Part shown: piece by piece, positions 1-9,800 of the stretch
How the letters are laid out: every line of letters starts with the position of its first letter
How positions within the stretch are numbered: the stretch's first letter is position 1
Source: Demequina pelophila
Lineage (GTDB): Bacteria; Actinomycetota; Actinomycetes; Actinomycetales; Demequinaceae
Assembly: GCF_000971175.1 (NCBI RefSeq)
Contig: NZ_BBLY01000001.1
Coordinates: 1 to 64,000, forward strand
Length of the DNA: 64,000 nt
Reading direction: 5' to 3'
The notes under the pieces: model-generated
Database searches by the model: none
Seen by the model: the letters and a program-made list of their open reading frames with translations, nothing else
Told to the model about the DNA's origin: nothing
Translations under genes and position numbers: made by a program

Positions 1-499
1 GGGGCCTGCCTCATCGGCGGCGTCGTTGCGCTGTTCAACGGGCGCTGGGTCGACATGATCGTGGCGTTGGTCGTGGCGATGCGTGCGGGCTTCATCGGCA
101 ACTGGGCTGTCAAGGCGCAGGAGGGCATCAGCGAGTCGGGGCGCGAGACACTCCCGGACATCGACCGCGCGATCGACTGGCTGCACGCGGGCGAGTTCCA
201 GTCCGCAAATGTGGCGGCGCGCGGCGCCGCAACTCGTTCCGTCTTGGTGGCGACAAGGGGCTGCTGGCCGTAGCGCTGACGATCCAGTCGGTGACATTGG
301 CCGCGACGCTCGACACCTCCGGTGCGCGGAAAGCGCTGGACGAGGCCATGCGGCTGCTTGCAGCTGCCCCCCCCGCCGGATGCCGGTCGGAATCGAGCGG
401 TTGGAGGACTTTCACAGCCTCATTCAGCGAGAACTCATTCGCGGGTTGCCCAGCCCTGAGCGCCTGGTGTCGGAGTTCCTCGCGCAGAACGAAGAGTAG
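1..499 (+). pseudogene. Frame-disrupted fragment of a membrane-like hypothetical gene
   Basis: One protein-like stretch can only be followed by changing frame twice. Frame 1 is open from the window edge and reads hydrophobic sequence (LIGGVVALFNGRW, VDMIVALVVAMRAG) until about 210, then low-quality sequence to a stop at 271-273. Protein-like sequence resumes in frame 3 (KGLLAVALTIQSVTLAAT) to a run of eight C at 367-374, after which frame 2 continues (GIERLEDFHSLIQREL) to a stop at 497-499. The 5' end lies outside the window. The shifts may be real decay or sequencing errors, the second being easy to explain by the C run. No family is recognised. Confidence 0.4.
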
Positions 500-544
500 G
501 AGGTCGCGCGACAGGTCAGGCGGAGTCGACAGGGCTCGAGCCAA

Positions 545-1882
545 CTAGGCTCGCGTCTCCGAGACGAGCCTGTCGCGTTCGCCTCTGCACTGCTCAAGCT
601 CGATCGTCGCGAGGGACAGGCTCTCCTCGACCCAGTCGTCCGACTTCGCTGCGGTCTTGGACCGAGCGGCGGTGTCGTCCCCGCTCAACTGCGTGGTCAG
701 CTCGAGCCAGACCGGGAGGGCCCCGAGGTCTGCGACCAATCCGACCAGTCGCAACTCGAGCGCGAGCGCATCCTGTACCCGCTTGGGCAGCGAGGCGAAG
801 CGGATCCGCGCGCCGGCGGCGGGTGCGAGGACCGTAAGCGCGGGCTCCACGATCGTGTTGTGCAATTCGCGGCCTAGGGCCATCGCGTCCTGGACCGCCC
901 TGAGCTGGCGATCCTCCCACCCGTAGGCCTTGGCATAGGCGCGCTGAAGCTCCTGCAACTGTGCCTGCTTCTGGTCGAGGCGCTCCGACTCCTCCGCAGC
1001 CTCCTCGCGATACTTGCGGCCCTTGAAGGCCAGCACCGAGCCCGTCGCGAGCAGTACCGGAAGCGCGGCCACAGAACCGAGCACGATCGTGCCGCCCGCG
1101 ATGCCGGCGCCGCCGACCGCCAATGAGCCTCCTCCGAGCCAGGCCAGGGTGGCGCTCGTGGCTGCGGCGCCTGAGAGCCCCGCGATGGCGGTGCCAGTCG
1201 ACGCCGTCGCCGCGGCGGAAACGGCGGTGAAGAGGCCGGCCGCTGCACCAGCGCCAAGGCCTGCTCCCGCTACCGCGCCCGCGGCGCCCTCGGCGAGGGT
1301 GCGCTTGACGAAGGAGTTGGTCTCAGCGCGGTGGGTCCCGATGCGTGATGCGGTCGTGTCGCCGACCGCCGCGTGATCGGCGCTGCCGACTCCTGGCAGG
1401 GTTGCCGGCCAATCGACTCGGGCCGCGGCCTCGACGAAGGGCTCGACCAGGCGCACGACCGCGCGGTCGAACACCGTGCTGACATTCTCGAGCTCGAGAC
1501 GCACCTGTTCGCTCATAGCCTGCGCCGTCTTCTCGAGTTGCATCCGACGCACCTCGTTCTCGACGTGGACCTCTCCGGCGAGCAGGCGGAGGGCCGTGTT
1601 GCCCTTGATGTTGGACACGACCTTCGCCTCGGTCGCCTTCTCGAGTGCCTCTTCGGTCTTGCCCAGCGCCTTCAGGAGCATGGACCGGTGGGGGCCGCTC
1701 GGATTGGACTTGCCGCTTTCGATTCTCGAGATCGCAACGCCTGCGCTCTTGGGGCTGGTCGCGCTGCCATAGCCGGCCCTCAGGCCCAGTTGCTCCTGCT
1801 TGAGATTGCGCTCCAGGCGCCAAGACTTGAGTACTGCGCCCTGGGCGATGAGTCGCGGATCCCGACTCGTGCGTTCGGTCAT
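545..1882 (-). CDS. XRE-family regulator fused to a glycine-rich membrane-inserting segment
   Basis: The protein has 445 residues. Residues about 15-70 form an XRE helix-turn-helix (LKSWRLERNLKQEQLG ... AISRIESGKSNPSG) with a short insertion between the helices. A coiled-coil-like stretch follows, and then about 100 residues of glycine/alanine-rich hydrophobic sequence (STGTAIAGLSGAAATSATLA, LGGGSLAVGGAGIAGG) ending in a basic, coiled-coil stretch (FKGRKYREEAAEESERLDQK). That hydrophobic module recurs in many uncharacterised bacterial proteins and looks able to insert into a membrane. The ATG at 1882 is preferred over upstream in-frame starts because it has a GGAG site and opens directly on the regulator domain. 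It is divergent from the YkvA gene across a repeated operator-like site. The combined role is unknown. Confidence 0.75.
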   Translation of the reverse strand: MTERTSRDPRLIAQGAVLKSWRLERNLKQEQLGLRAGYGSATSPKSAGVAISRIESGKSNPSGPHRSMLLKALGKTEEALEKATEAKVVSNIKGNTALRLLAGEVHVENEVRRMQLEKTAQAMSEQVRLELENVSTVFDRAVVRLVEPFVEAAARVDWPATLPGVGSADHAAVGDTTASRIGTHRAETNSFVKRTLAEGAAGAVAGAGLGAGAAAGLFTAVSAAATASTGTAIAGLSGAAATSATLAWLGGGSLAVGGAGIAGGTIVLGSVAALPVLLATGSVLAFKGRKYREEAAEESERLDQKQAQLQELQRAYAKAYGWEDRQLRAVQDAMALGRELHNTIVEPALTVLAPAAGARIRFASLPKRVQDALALELRLVGLVADLGALPVWLELTTQLSGDDTAARSKTAAKSDDWVEESLSLATIELEQCRGERDRLVSETRA

Positions 1883-1907
1883 GTTGACTCCATCTCGCTT
1901 AGGGGCT

Positions 1908-1929
1908 AACTTGATGTTAAGTCGATGTT
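1908..1929. promoter_or_regulatory. Tandem 11-bp operator-like repeat between divergent genes
   Basis: Two adjacent 11-mers, AACTTGATGTT (1908-1918) and AAGTCGATGTT (1919-1929), repeat at one helical turn. The first has AAC-N5-GTT dyad character and the second is degenerate. They lie 26 bases upstream of the XRE start and 56 upstream of the YkvA start. The tract is AT-rich against its surroundings, which suits an autoregulatory site for the XRE protein. This is inferred from position and repeat structure only. Confidence 0.4.
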
Positions 1930-1984
1930 GGATCGACCCGCGGGGTAGCCCTCGCATATCAGTGAGCATAACAGGAGGCTTGTC

Positions 1985-2344
1985 ATGTCCGTTGTTGCAT
2001 TCCCGATCGACCCGTCCAACTTCGAGCCGCAGGCCGACCGCGCCGAGGGGGCAGAGCGCCACGCCCGCAAGCACGCCGGCAACGACGGTCGCTTCGCCGA
2101 GTTCGTGGACGCGGTGCGGACCATGGTCGCGATGCTCCGCGACTACCGGGCGGGGAAGTTCACGATGTCGTGGACCGAGGTTGTCATCGTGATCGGCGCC
2201 CTCGCGTACGTCGCAAACCCGTTCGACGCGGTGCCGGAGGCCCTTCTCGGCCCCGCAGGCCTCGGCGACGACGTCGCCGCCGTCCTCGCCGCGGTGGGCG
2301 CGCTGGGAGCGGCGATCCAGCGCTACATGACCTCGAAGCGCTGA
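1985..2344 (+). CDS. YkvA-like (DUF1232) membrane protein
   Basis: The protein has 119 residues. The C-terminal half carries the DUF1232 signature: a hydrophobic helix (EVVIVIGALAYVANP), then PFDAVPEALLGPAGLGDDVA, matching the family pattern of a membrane helix followed by NPxDxxPE and an LxDD motif. The N-terminal half is charged. An AGGAGG site lies 8 bases before the ATG. It diverges from the XRE/membrane gene and is followed 41 bases later by an EcsC-like gene on the same strand, so the three may form one module. DUF1232 proteins have no settled biochemical role. Confidence 0.8.
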   Translation: MSVVAFPIDPSNFEPQADRAEGAERHARKHAGNDGRFAEFVDAVRTMVAMLRDYRAGKFTMSWTEVVIVIGALAYVANPFDAVPEALLGPAGLGDDVAAVLAAVGALGAAIQRYMTSKR

Positions 2345-2385
2345 AACCGCCAGCCGCCAACCCGCCTACAGAAACGGAGCATGCC

Positions 2386-3129
2386 ATGACCACCACGAAC
2401 GCCCGCACCGCGGCGCCGGCAGGCGCAGCCCACAAGTCCCTCACGTTGCTCGACGCCGCCATCGAGACCCAGCGTCCTCTGGTCGCGCGCCACATCGCGG
2501 CGCTCCGCAGGCGGAAGCCCAGCGCCACCCCCTCCGAGGTGGTCCGCGGGCTCGAGAAGGCCTACATCGCGTCGCTCTCCGCCTCTGGCGCCGCGATCGG
2601 CGGCACCGCGGCCGCGCCTGGCGTCGGAACGAGCGTGGCGGTGGCCCTGACCGCCGGGGAAACCGTCGTCGCGCTTGAGCAGGGCGTCCTGCTGGCGCTT
2701 GCGATCGCTGAGGTCCACGGCATCAGCATCAGTGACGTCGAGCGACGGCGCACGCTGGTCATGTCCGTGCTTCTGGGGAGGGGCGGGCCTGCCGTCATGG
2801 CCCGCGCGTCCGAGCGCATCGGCAAGCATTGGGGACGGCAGATTGCCCAGTCCGTCCCGCTCGAACTCATCAAGGAGCTCAACAAGGTCCTCGGCCGCCA
2901 CTTCGTCACCCGCTATGGAACGAAGCAGGGCATCGTCGTCATCGGCCGGCTCGCGCCCTTCGGAGTCGGAGCAGCGGTCGGGGGCGCTGGGAATGCGGCC
3001 ATGGCGTGGGGTGTGGTGCAGGGTGCGAGGCGCGCGTTCGGAGCCCCGCCGCGCGCCTGGTCCGTCCCCGTCTACCGGCGCGGTTCCGCGACCCCCGCGA
3101 CCTCCGCCTTCGGGTTCAGCGCGGCGTGA
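2386..3129 (+). CDS. EcsC-like hypothetical protein with hydrophobic centre
   Basis: The protein has 247 residues. It has a soluble helical N-terminus (LTLLDAAIETQRPLVARHIA), two glycine/alanine-rich hydrophobic segments (ASGAAIGGTAAAPGVGTSVA near residues 65-85 and VGAAVGGAGNAAMAWGVVQG near 200-220) and a helical region between them. The layout resembles EcsC-family proteins, but this is a resemblance rather than a firm assignment. The ATG at 2386 is chosen because an ATG five bases earlier meets a stop at once, and ACGGAG lies just upstream. It probably shares a transcript with the YkvA-like gene. Confidence 0.65.
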   Translation: MTTTNARTAAPAGAAHKSLTLLDAAIETQRPLVARHIAALRRRKPSATPSEVVRGLEKAYIASLSASGAAIGGTAAAPGVGTSVAVALTAGETVVALEQGVLLALAIAEVHGISISDVERRRTLVMSVLLGRGGPAVMARASERIGKHWGRQIAQSVPLELIKELNKVLGRHFVTRYGTKQGIVVIGRLAPFGVGAAVGGAGNAAMAWGVVQGARRAFGAPPRAWSVPVYRRGSATPATSAFGFSAA

Positions 3130-3364
3130 CCACGAACACCGCGCCGGCGTCGTCGTGGGGAAGGCTGGGGCTTGGATTTCAGCCGAGGGGGAATCGGCGC
3201 CCACCGACGCCGAGCGCCGCCTGGACTCCGCGCTCGATCATGCGCTCGCGGATTTGTCCTCGGGCGGAGCCTGCGACTTCAGCGCTTTCGGCGGCCTCCG
3301 ACGCGGCGCTCATCGACCGCGTCCCGGACTCTCGACCTATTGGACCTACCGAAATGAGATTCGC
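3130..3364. other. Convergent intergenic gap, no gene seen
   Basis: These 235 bases separate the EcsC-like gene from the convergent partner of Hhe. Short open frames here lack a ribosome-binding site and protein-like composition. No strong hairpin or repeat was noticed. Confidence 0.5.
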
Positions 3365-3862
3365 CTAGGCCTCCACGGCCACCGGCGGCCGCACCTGGCC
3401 GGCGACCTCGACGATCGCGCCGAGCGTCACGTCGCGCACGCTCACGTCGAAGCCGATGCGGCGGCTCACCGCGGCGCCGATCGCGTCCAGATCGACCCGA
3501 AGCTCGAACTCCTCGGACGAGAGCGGCCGAGACGTGAGCGCGTGCTCCGGCAGCGATGCCGCGTCTCTCACGGTCGCCAGCTTCTCGGCCACCCCGTCGG
3601 CGAACCGGTCCGTGGGGATGTGCGGGTGCCACAGGAGTTCAACCTTCGCCACGAGCCTGGCGGTGAGGATTCCCCGGTGCGTACGCGTCTCGCGCACCAC
3701 CGCGAGCACGGGCAAGGTCAGGTCGAGCGGCGGGAAGGCGCGCTTCAGCGCATGGTCGAACGCGACCTCGACCTCGTCGGCGGAGTTCACCCGCAGGTCC
3801 TTGACGTCCGACTTCTCGAGCAGGAACGTGCGCAGCTCCTCGATGGAGAACTCGATCCTCAT
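3365..3862 (-). CDS. Hypothetical protein coupled to the Hhe helicase gene
   Basis: The protein has 165 residues and is not recognised as a known domain. It begins MRIEFSIEELRTFLLEKSDV and continues as alternating strands and helices with several charged segments (DEVEVAFDHALKRAFPPLDL, FELRVDLDAIGAAVSRRIGF). No signal peptide or membrane segment is present. Its ATG overlaps the stop codon of the 2.2-kilo-residue helicase gene (ATGA), so the two are translationally coupled. The context makes it a candidate accessory subunit or regulator of the Hhe defence protein. No catalytic motif is visible. Confidence 0.65.
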   Translation of the reverse strand: MRIEFSIEELRTFLLEKSDVKDLRVNSADEVEVAFDHALKRAFPPLDLTLPVLAVVRETRTHRGILTARLVAKVELLWHPHIPTDRFADGVAEKLATVRDAASLPEHALTSRPLSSEEFELRVDLDAIGAAVSRRIGFDVSVRDVTLGAIVEVAGQVRPPVAVEA

Positions 3863-6800
3863 CGCGCGGCCTCCTCGGCGATCACGAGCCCCTCCTCGAC
3901 CGCCAGCCGCCCCTCCGCGGTCGCCCACGCGAGCACGCCCTCGAGCCGGCCGCGCACCCGCGCGGTGAGCCGGCTGAAGTCGAAGACGCGCGCCGTCTCG
4001 CGCATGAGTTCCTCCGCCTCGATGCCGTGCGCGCTCCGGGCGACGGACGCCATCGCGTTGGCGAGCTCGTGCGGGGAGACCTCGTCCAGCGGGCGGTCCA
4101 CCCCGTCCGGTGTGGGCCGGAAGCCCGCGTAGGACTCCGGAGTGACCCCCTCGGGCCACACGAAGGTGCCCAGCGGGGTGCGCTCGCGGCGCTCGCGCGG
4201 CAGCGCGGCGAGGATCGCATCGATCCGGGTGCGCCGCACCGTGCCCAGCCCGCAGCGGTTGGCGACGATGCGCGCCAGGCGCGCCTCCTCGACCGGACCT
4301 TCGATCTCCACGACCGCGAAAGCGGCCTCCCTCACCCGGGCGGTCGCCGACCGGGAGGGCAGTTCGTCGAGGATCGACACGTCGAGGCCGGGCTGAGGCT
4401 CGTCCGAGGCGGGCACGAACCCGGCGTCCGGCGAGTCCTCGTGGACAGGGGGAGCGGAGGCGGCGGCGGGAGCGGGAGCCGCGACGTGGGCTCGGATCGG
4501 GGCGTCCGCCGATGCGTCCAGCGCAGCGTCGCCGGCGGCGGCCTCAGCGGACTGCGCACCGGACTCACCGGCACCGGCGTCTCCGGCGCCGGCGTCACCG
4601 GCACCGGCGTCACTCGTCGGGCCGGCCGCATCCGCATCCGCCTCCGCAGCGGCCTCGGCCTCGCGCGCGTCCTCGTCCCGCGCGGCCGCCTGGGCGGCCG
4701 CGACGAGCCGCGCGAGCACGTCCTCGCGGGCGTGGAGCCACGTGGGCAGGTAGACGCGCTCGACGCGCCGCCAACCCATCCGCCCCACCAGCACGGCCTG
4801 GGGGAGCGCGTCGCGGTCGCCCACCGTGCGGCGCGCGCGCCATCCGGGCCCGTCGAGCAGCACGGCCACCCACGGCGAGCCGGCGTCCACCCGCATCGCG
4901 AGGTCCACCGTGAACGAGGACAGGCCCACGTGCTCGCGCACCTCGAGCCCTCGCTCGCGCAGGGCGTCCCGCACCTCGTCGCGGTGCAGGTCGGACGCGC
5001 CCAGCGCGCCCAGTCGCGCCTGGTCCGAGCCCGCCTCCTTGGCCCGCGCCAGGTAGTCCTTGAGGTCCAGGAGGGCGGCGGCGGAGGTGCGGCGCTCGTC
5101 GATGTCGTGCGGCTCGAAGGACGCGAACATCACCACCTCGCGACGCGCGCGCGTGATGGCGACGTTGAGCCGCCGCTCGCCGCCGGCCCGGTTGAGCGGG
5201 CCGAAGTTGAGCGGGAGCCTGCCAGTCTCCGGATCCACGGAGAACGCGAGCGAGAACATCACCACGTCGCGCTCGTCGCCCTGGACGTTCTCGAGGTTCT
5301 TCACGAACAGCGCATCGGCCTCGTCCTCGCGCTCCAGCGCGGCGGCCACGCGCGGGTCGCCGCACTCCTCGAGCCGGGTCAGCAGCAGGTCCGCCTGCTG
5401 CGCGTTGAACGTGACCACGCCGATCGAGGCGTCCGGGTCGTCGGCGAGGCGCGCGCGGATGTCGGCGACGATCGCATCGGCCTCGATCGCGTTGGTGCGC
5501 GTGCGGCCGCGGTCGAACACACCGTCCACGCGGCGGAAGGACACGCCCATGCCGGCGCGGCGCCCGGGCGGGCCGGGGAAGCTCGACAGGCGGCCGTCGT
5601 AGTAGCGCTCGTTGGAGAACGCGATCAGGGACTCGTCCTCGGAGCGGTAGTGCCACGTGAGCCACAGGCGCGGCATCCGCACCTCGACCGCCTCGGACAG
5701 GATGGACTCCTGGTCCGGCGGCGCGAGCACGTCCGCGGCAGGCTCGAAGCCGGCGTCCGGATCGTCGATGTTGACCTGGGCGAAGGACGTGGGCGGCATC
5801 TGCCGCGAGTCGCCCACCACGATGACCGAGGCGCCGCGGCCCATCGCGCCCACCGCGTCCGCGACGCGGATCTGCGAGGCCTCGTCGAAGATCACCACGT
5901 CGACGTCGAGCGCGCCGTGCGGCAGGAAGCGCGCCACCGAGTGCGGGCTCATCAGCAGGCAGGGCGTGACCTCGCCGATCACGGAGCCGTACTTCTCGAA
6001 CATGCCGCGGATGGTGAGGCCGCCGCGCTTGCGCGACGCCTCGCGGTCGAGCTCGCCCACGCGGCCGCGGAACCGGCCCGGCTCGAACGAGCGGGCGGCG
6101 ACGATGCGCGCCGGGAGCTCGGCCAGCAGCTGCTTGCGCACGTCCTCCCCCGAGGACAGGAAACGCTGGGCGAGGCTCGCGCGCCGGGCGGCGTCGAAAC
6201 CGGCCAGCCCGGTGGTGTCGAGCCGCTCCTCGAGCGCGGCGCGGGCGATCGCGAGGCGCGCGAGGCGGTCTAACTCCTCGGCCTCGACCTCGCCCGCGAG
6301 GACCGCGTCCGCGAACGCGCCCAGGTGGCACGCCCGCAGTCCCGCGCACGCGTCCATGAGGCTCACCCAGCGGGTGAGGCGCACGAACGAGGCGCCCGCC
6401 GCATCGGCCTTCCAATCGCCCAGATCCGCCTCGAGCGCGGCCAGCAGCGTGCGGTCCCCCTGCCAGCGGGCGATGGCGGCGTCGTCGGCGCCCACCAGGG
6501 TGGTCAGGCGGTCCCACGCGTGGGCGAGGCGGGCCAGGACGGCGCCGCCGGCGGCGGTGGGGGCGGGGGCCGATGCGGGGGCAGCGGCGGAGCCCGCCGC
6601 GCCCGGGCCGTCGAGGCTCGGCAGGGTCGCGAGCGGGGCCGGGGCCGCGGGCATGCCGGTGCGCGCGGCGAGGAAGCGTTCGGCCTCCTGGGCCACATGG
6701 TCGCCCGCGTGCGCGAGCGTCGCCGCGGCGTGCAGCGTGCGTGCACGGTCGTGGGGGAGCGAGGCGGTGGCGGGGTCGAGCGGGTTGAAGTCGCCGGGCA

Positions 6801-9800
6801 GGCCGAGTCCCGGCACCTCGAGCACCTGCCGGGCCGCGGCGCGGGCCACGGACTGCGCGTCGAGCGCGGCCCGCAGCATCGCGGTCAGGCCGGCCAGATC
6901 CGGCTGGGCACCCTCGGCGAGCACCGCCCGCAGCGACTCGACCACGGCGCGCCGCCGCCGCTTCTTGAACAGCTTGCCGTCGGCCTCCTGGGCCGCGGCG
7001 AGCGGGCCCTCGAGGTCGAAGCCGAACACGCCGGGAGTGAAGGCGGCGAGGGGCTCGCCCGCGTGGGCATGAGCCGCTGCCAGCGCACGCTCCGCCTCGC
7101 CGAGCAGGCGGCTCCACTCGTGGGTGACCAGCGGCCGCGCCTCGCGGGGCGTGGGAACGGGGCCGCGGGCGAGCGCGTCGAGCCAGGTGACCAGCGCGCC
7201 CCATTCCTGCGACGTCCTCAACTGGCGCACGATGTCCGCACACGCATCGGCGGCGAGCGCCGCAGCGGCCGCGGCCACCTCGTGGACGCAGGCCTCGAGG
7301 TCCTCGGCGTTCCCGCGCACGTCGACCCCGCCGCCCGCGAGGGCCCACCGGTGCCGCGCGGGGTTCTCGGCCAGAATCTGCAGCGCCTCCGCGGCCGTGG
7401 GCGCGGCCGCCCTCGCCGCCGCGGCGGCCTCCGCATCGTGCGCGACGGCCGGGTCCGCGGCGGGTCCGCGCGCCTCCTCGCCGAACGCGCCGAGCGCGAG
7501 GATGGTCTGCCGCGCGGTCCACGCCGAGTCGCCCGCGGGGCCCTCCGCGTGCAGCGCGTCGGGGTACTGCGTGAGACCGGAGACCAGCGACGCGTACTGC
7601 GACCGCAGCGCCTCCCAGGCGGCCGGGTTGGACTCGGCCGTCGCGTTGAGGGCCTCGCGCAGCTGACGGCGCACCTCCGCGGGGGTCTGCGTGCGGCCGT
7701 GGACGTCGAGCGCGAACGCGCCGATCCCGCTGGACTCGAGGCGCCGCTTCACCACGCTCAGCGCCGCCTGCTTCTCCGCGATGAAGAGCACGCGCTTCCC
7801 GGTCGCGAGGAGGTGGGCGATCATGTTGGTGATGGTCTGCGACTTGCCCGTGCCGGGCGGTCCCTCGAGCACGAACGAGCGGCCCTCCGCGGCCCACTGG
7901 ATCGCCTCGAGCTGCGAGCCGTCCGCCGGGATGGGCAGGAACGCCTCCGATTCGAGGGACGCGTCGAACGCCGCCTCGTCGACGCCGTCCCCGAACGAGT
8001 CCGTGGGCGTCTCGATCATGTGCCGGACCACGGGGTTGGCGGCGAAGGCCTCCCAGTTGGCGCTGAGGTCCTGCCACATCTGCAGCGTGGAGAACTGGAT
8101 GATCGCGAGGCGCGCGACCTCGTCGACCCGGAAGTCGAGGCGCGCGTCGAGCAGCGCGAGCCGGATCTGCTGGAGGGCGTCCGGCAGGTCGATGCCCGAG
8201 GCATCGGTCTGCGGCTCCTCGTACGCCGGGATGGTGAGGTTGAACGTGAGCCGCAGCTTCTCCAGCAGGCACTGGTTGGGCACCGCGTACGCGCCCTCCT
8301 CGATCTGCAGCGAGAAGCCGCGGGTGCGGGAGCCCACCAGGCGCACGGGCAGCAGGAACAGCGGCGCGTCGACGCGCTCGCGCGAGCCGTCCGTCCAGTT
8401 GAGGCTGCCGAGCGTGAGGAACAGGTTGTTCGCGCCCGTCTCCTCCTCGACGGTGCGCGCGCGGCGCTGCAGGTTGGTCAGCTTCGTGGGATACGCGTCC
8501 TGCGTGACCGAGCAGTAGGCGGCGCGCTCGTCGCTCAGGATGCGCGCGAGCTCCTCCGCGCTAACGTCCCGCGCCGACCGCGCGCCCTGCGCCCGGTGCA
8601 CGTCCGCGATCTTGTCCTGCGGCACCAGCCGGTACTGCGCGCCCGCGGCGATCCCGTCCTCGAACGAGGGCAGCGAGCCGCTGGGGATGTGCAGGTCCAG
8701 CCCGGACGTGCGCGTGCGCAGGTTGAGCAGGGGGTTGCGGAAACTGAGGTCCAGCAGCGCGTTGCGCCACTTGTCCACGCGGGGCGGGTAGGTCTCGGCG
8801 GCGCGCTCGCCCGGTGTGGGCTGGGGGCGCTCGGGCTCGTCCGGCCGGCGCAGGACGGAGGCGGGCGCGCGCGGGGGAGCCGCGGGCGTCTCCGGGAGGT
8901 CGCGGACCTCGACGGGGGCCGATGCGCCGGGCAGCGGCCGGATGCGGCGATGGGCCGCGCGCACGTCGAGCAGGTAGCGCAGGTCGTCGAAGCGCCTGGA
9001 CGTCCACTCGCGTGTCCTGGCCCGCGCGGTGTCGAACGAGCGGGGCGTGTCGCTCGCGGTGGTGTCCGTGGTCTCGACCGCGATGAGCGAGCCCGAGTCG
9101 ACCAGGTTCGCGATGGTGTTGGCGTGGGTTGCCACGGGCAGCGCCAGCTCGTCGAGCTGGCCCTCGTCGGCCAGGAAGCCCGCGAACGCGTGGCCCTTCG
9201 CGAGCACCAGGACGGGGTTGAGGCCGATGAACTCGAGCGCCGCGGCATACGTGGTCGCCAGGTCGAGGCAGGTGCCGAACCGGCCCTCGAGTACCTCCGA
9301 GTGGTCGCGGATCTTCTGCCCGGTGCCCTCGAAGGACGGCGGCGGATCGATGTAGCGGATCCGGCGCGCCACCATCGCGTGGAACACGGCCCGCGCCTCC
9401 TCCACCGCACGGGTGGAGCCGCCCTGGTAGCCCAGGAAGGAGGGGTTCTGGGTGCGCTCGGCCAGGAGGTCGGACGCCTCGCCGGCGAGGTGCGCGATCA
9501 CCGGGTCGCCGGGGCGCACGAAGGCAGCCAGCGCATCGTGCACGCTCGCCGCCCACCACTCGTTCCACGCGAGCACCGTCACCGGTGCCGTGCCGTGCAG
9601 GCGTCCGCGCGAGGTGTGGACGGTGAGGGAGAGGCTCGACGCCGGCAGCGCCTCGGCGACCGCGGCGAACCCGCGCGCCTTGAGGCGCATCGCGAGCTGG
9701 GTACGCTGGGCCGTGATGCCCCTGCCCGGCTCGAGCATCGCCTGGCCCAGACGCACCGGGTCCGCCAGTGCATCGTCCACCGGCGCGACCAGGTCGATCT

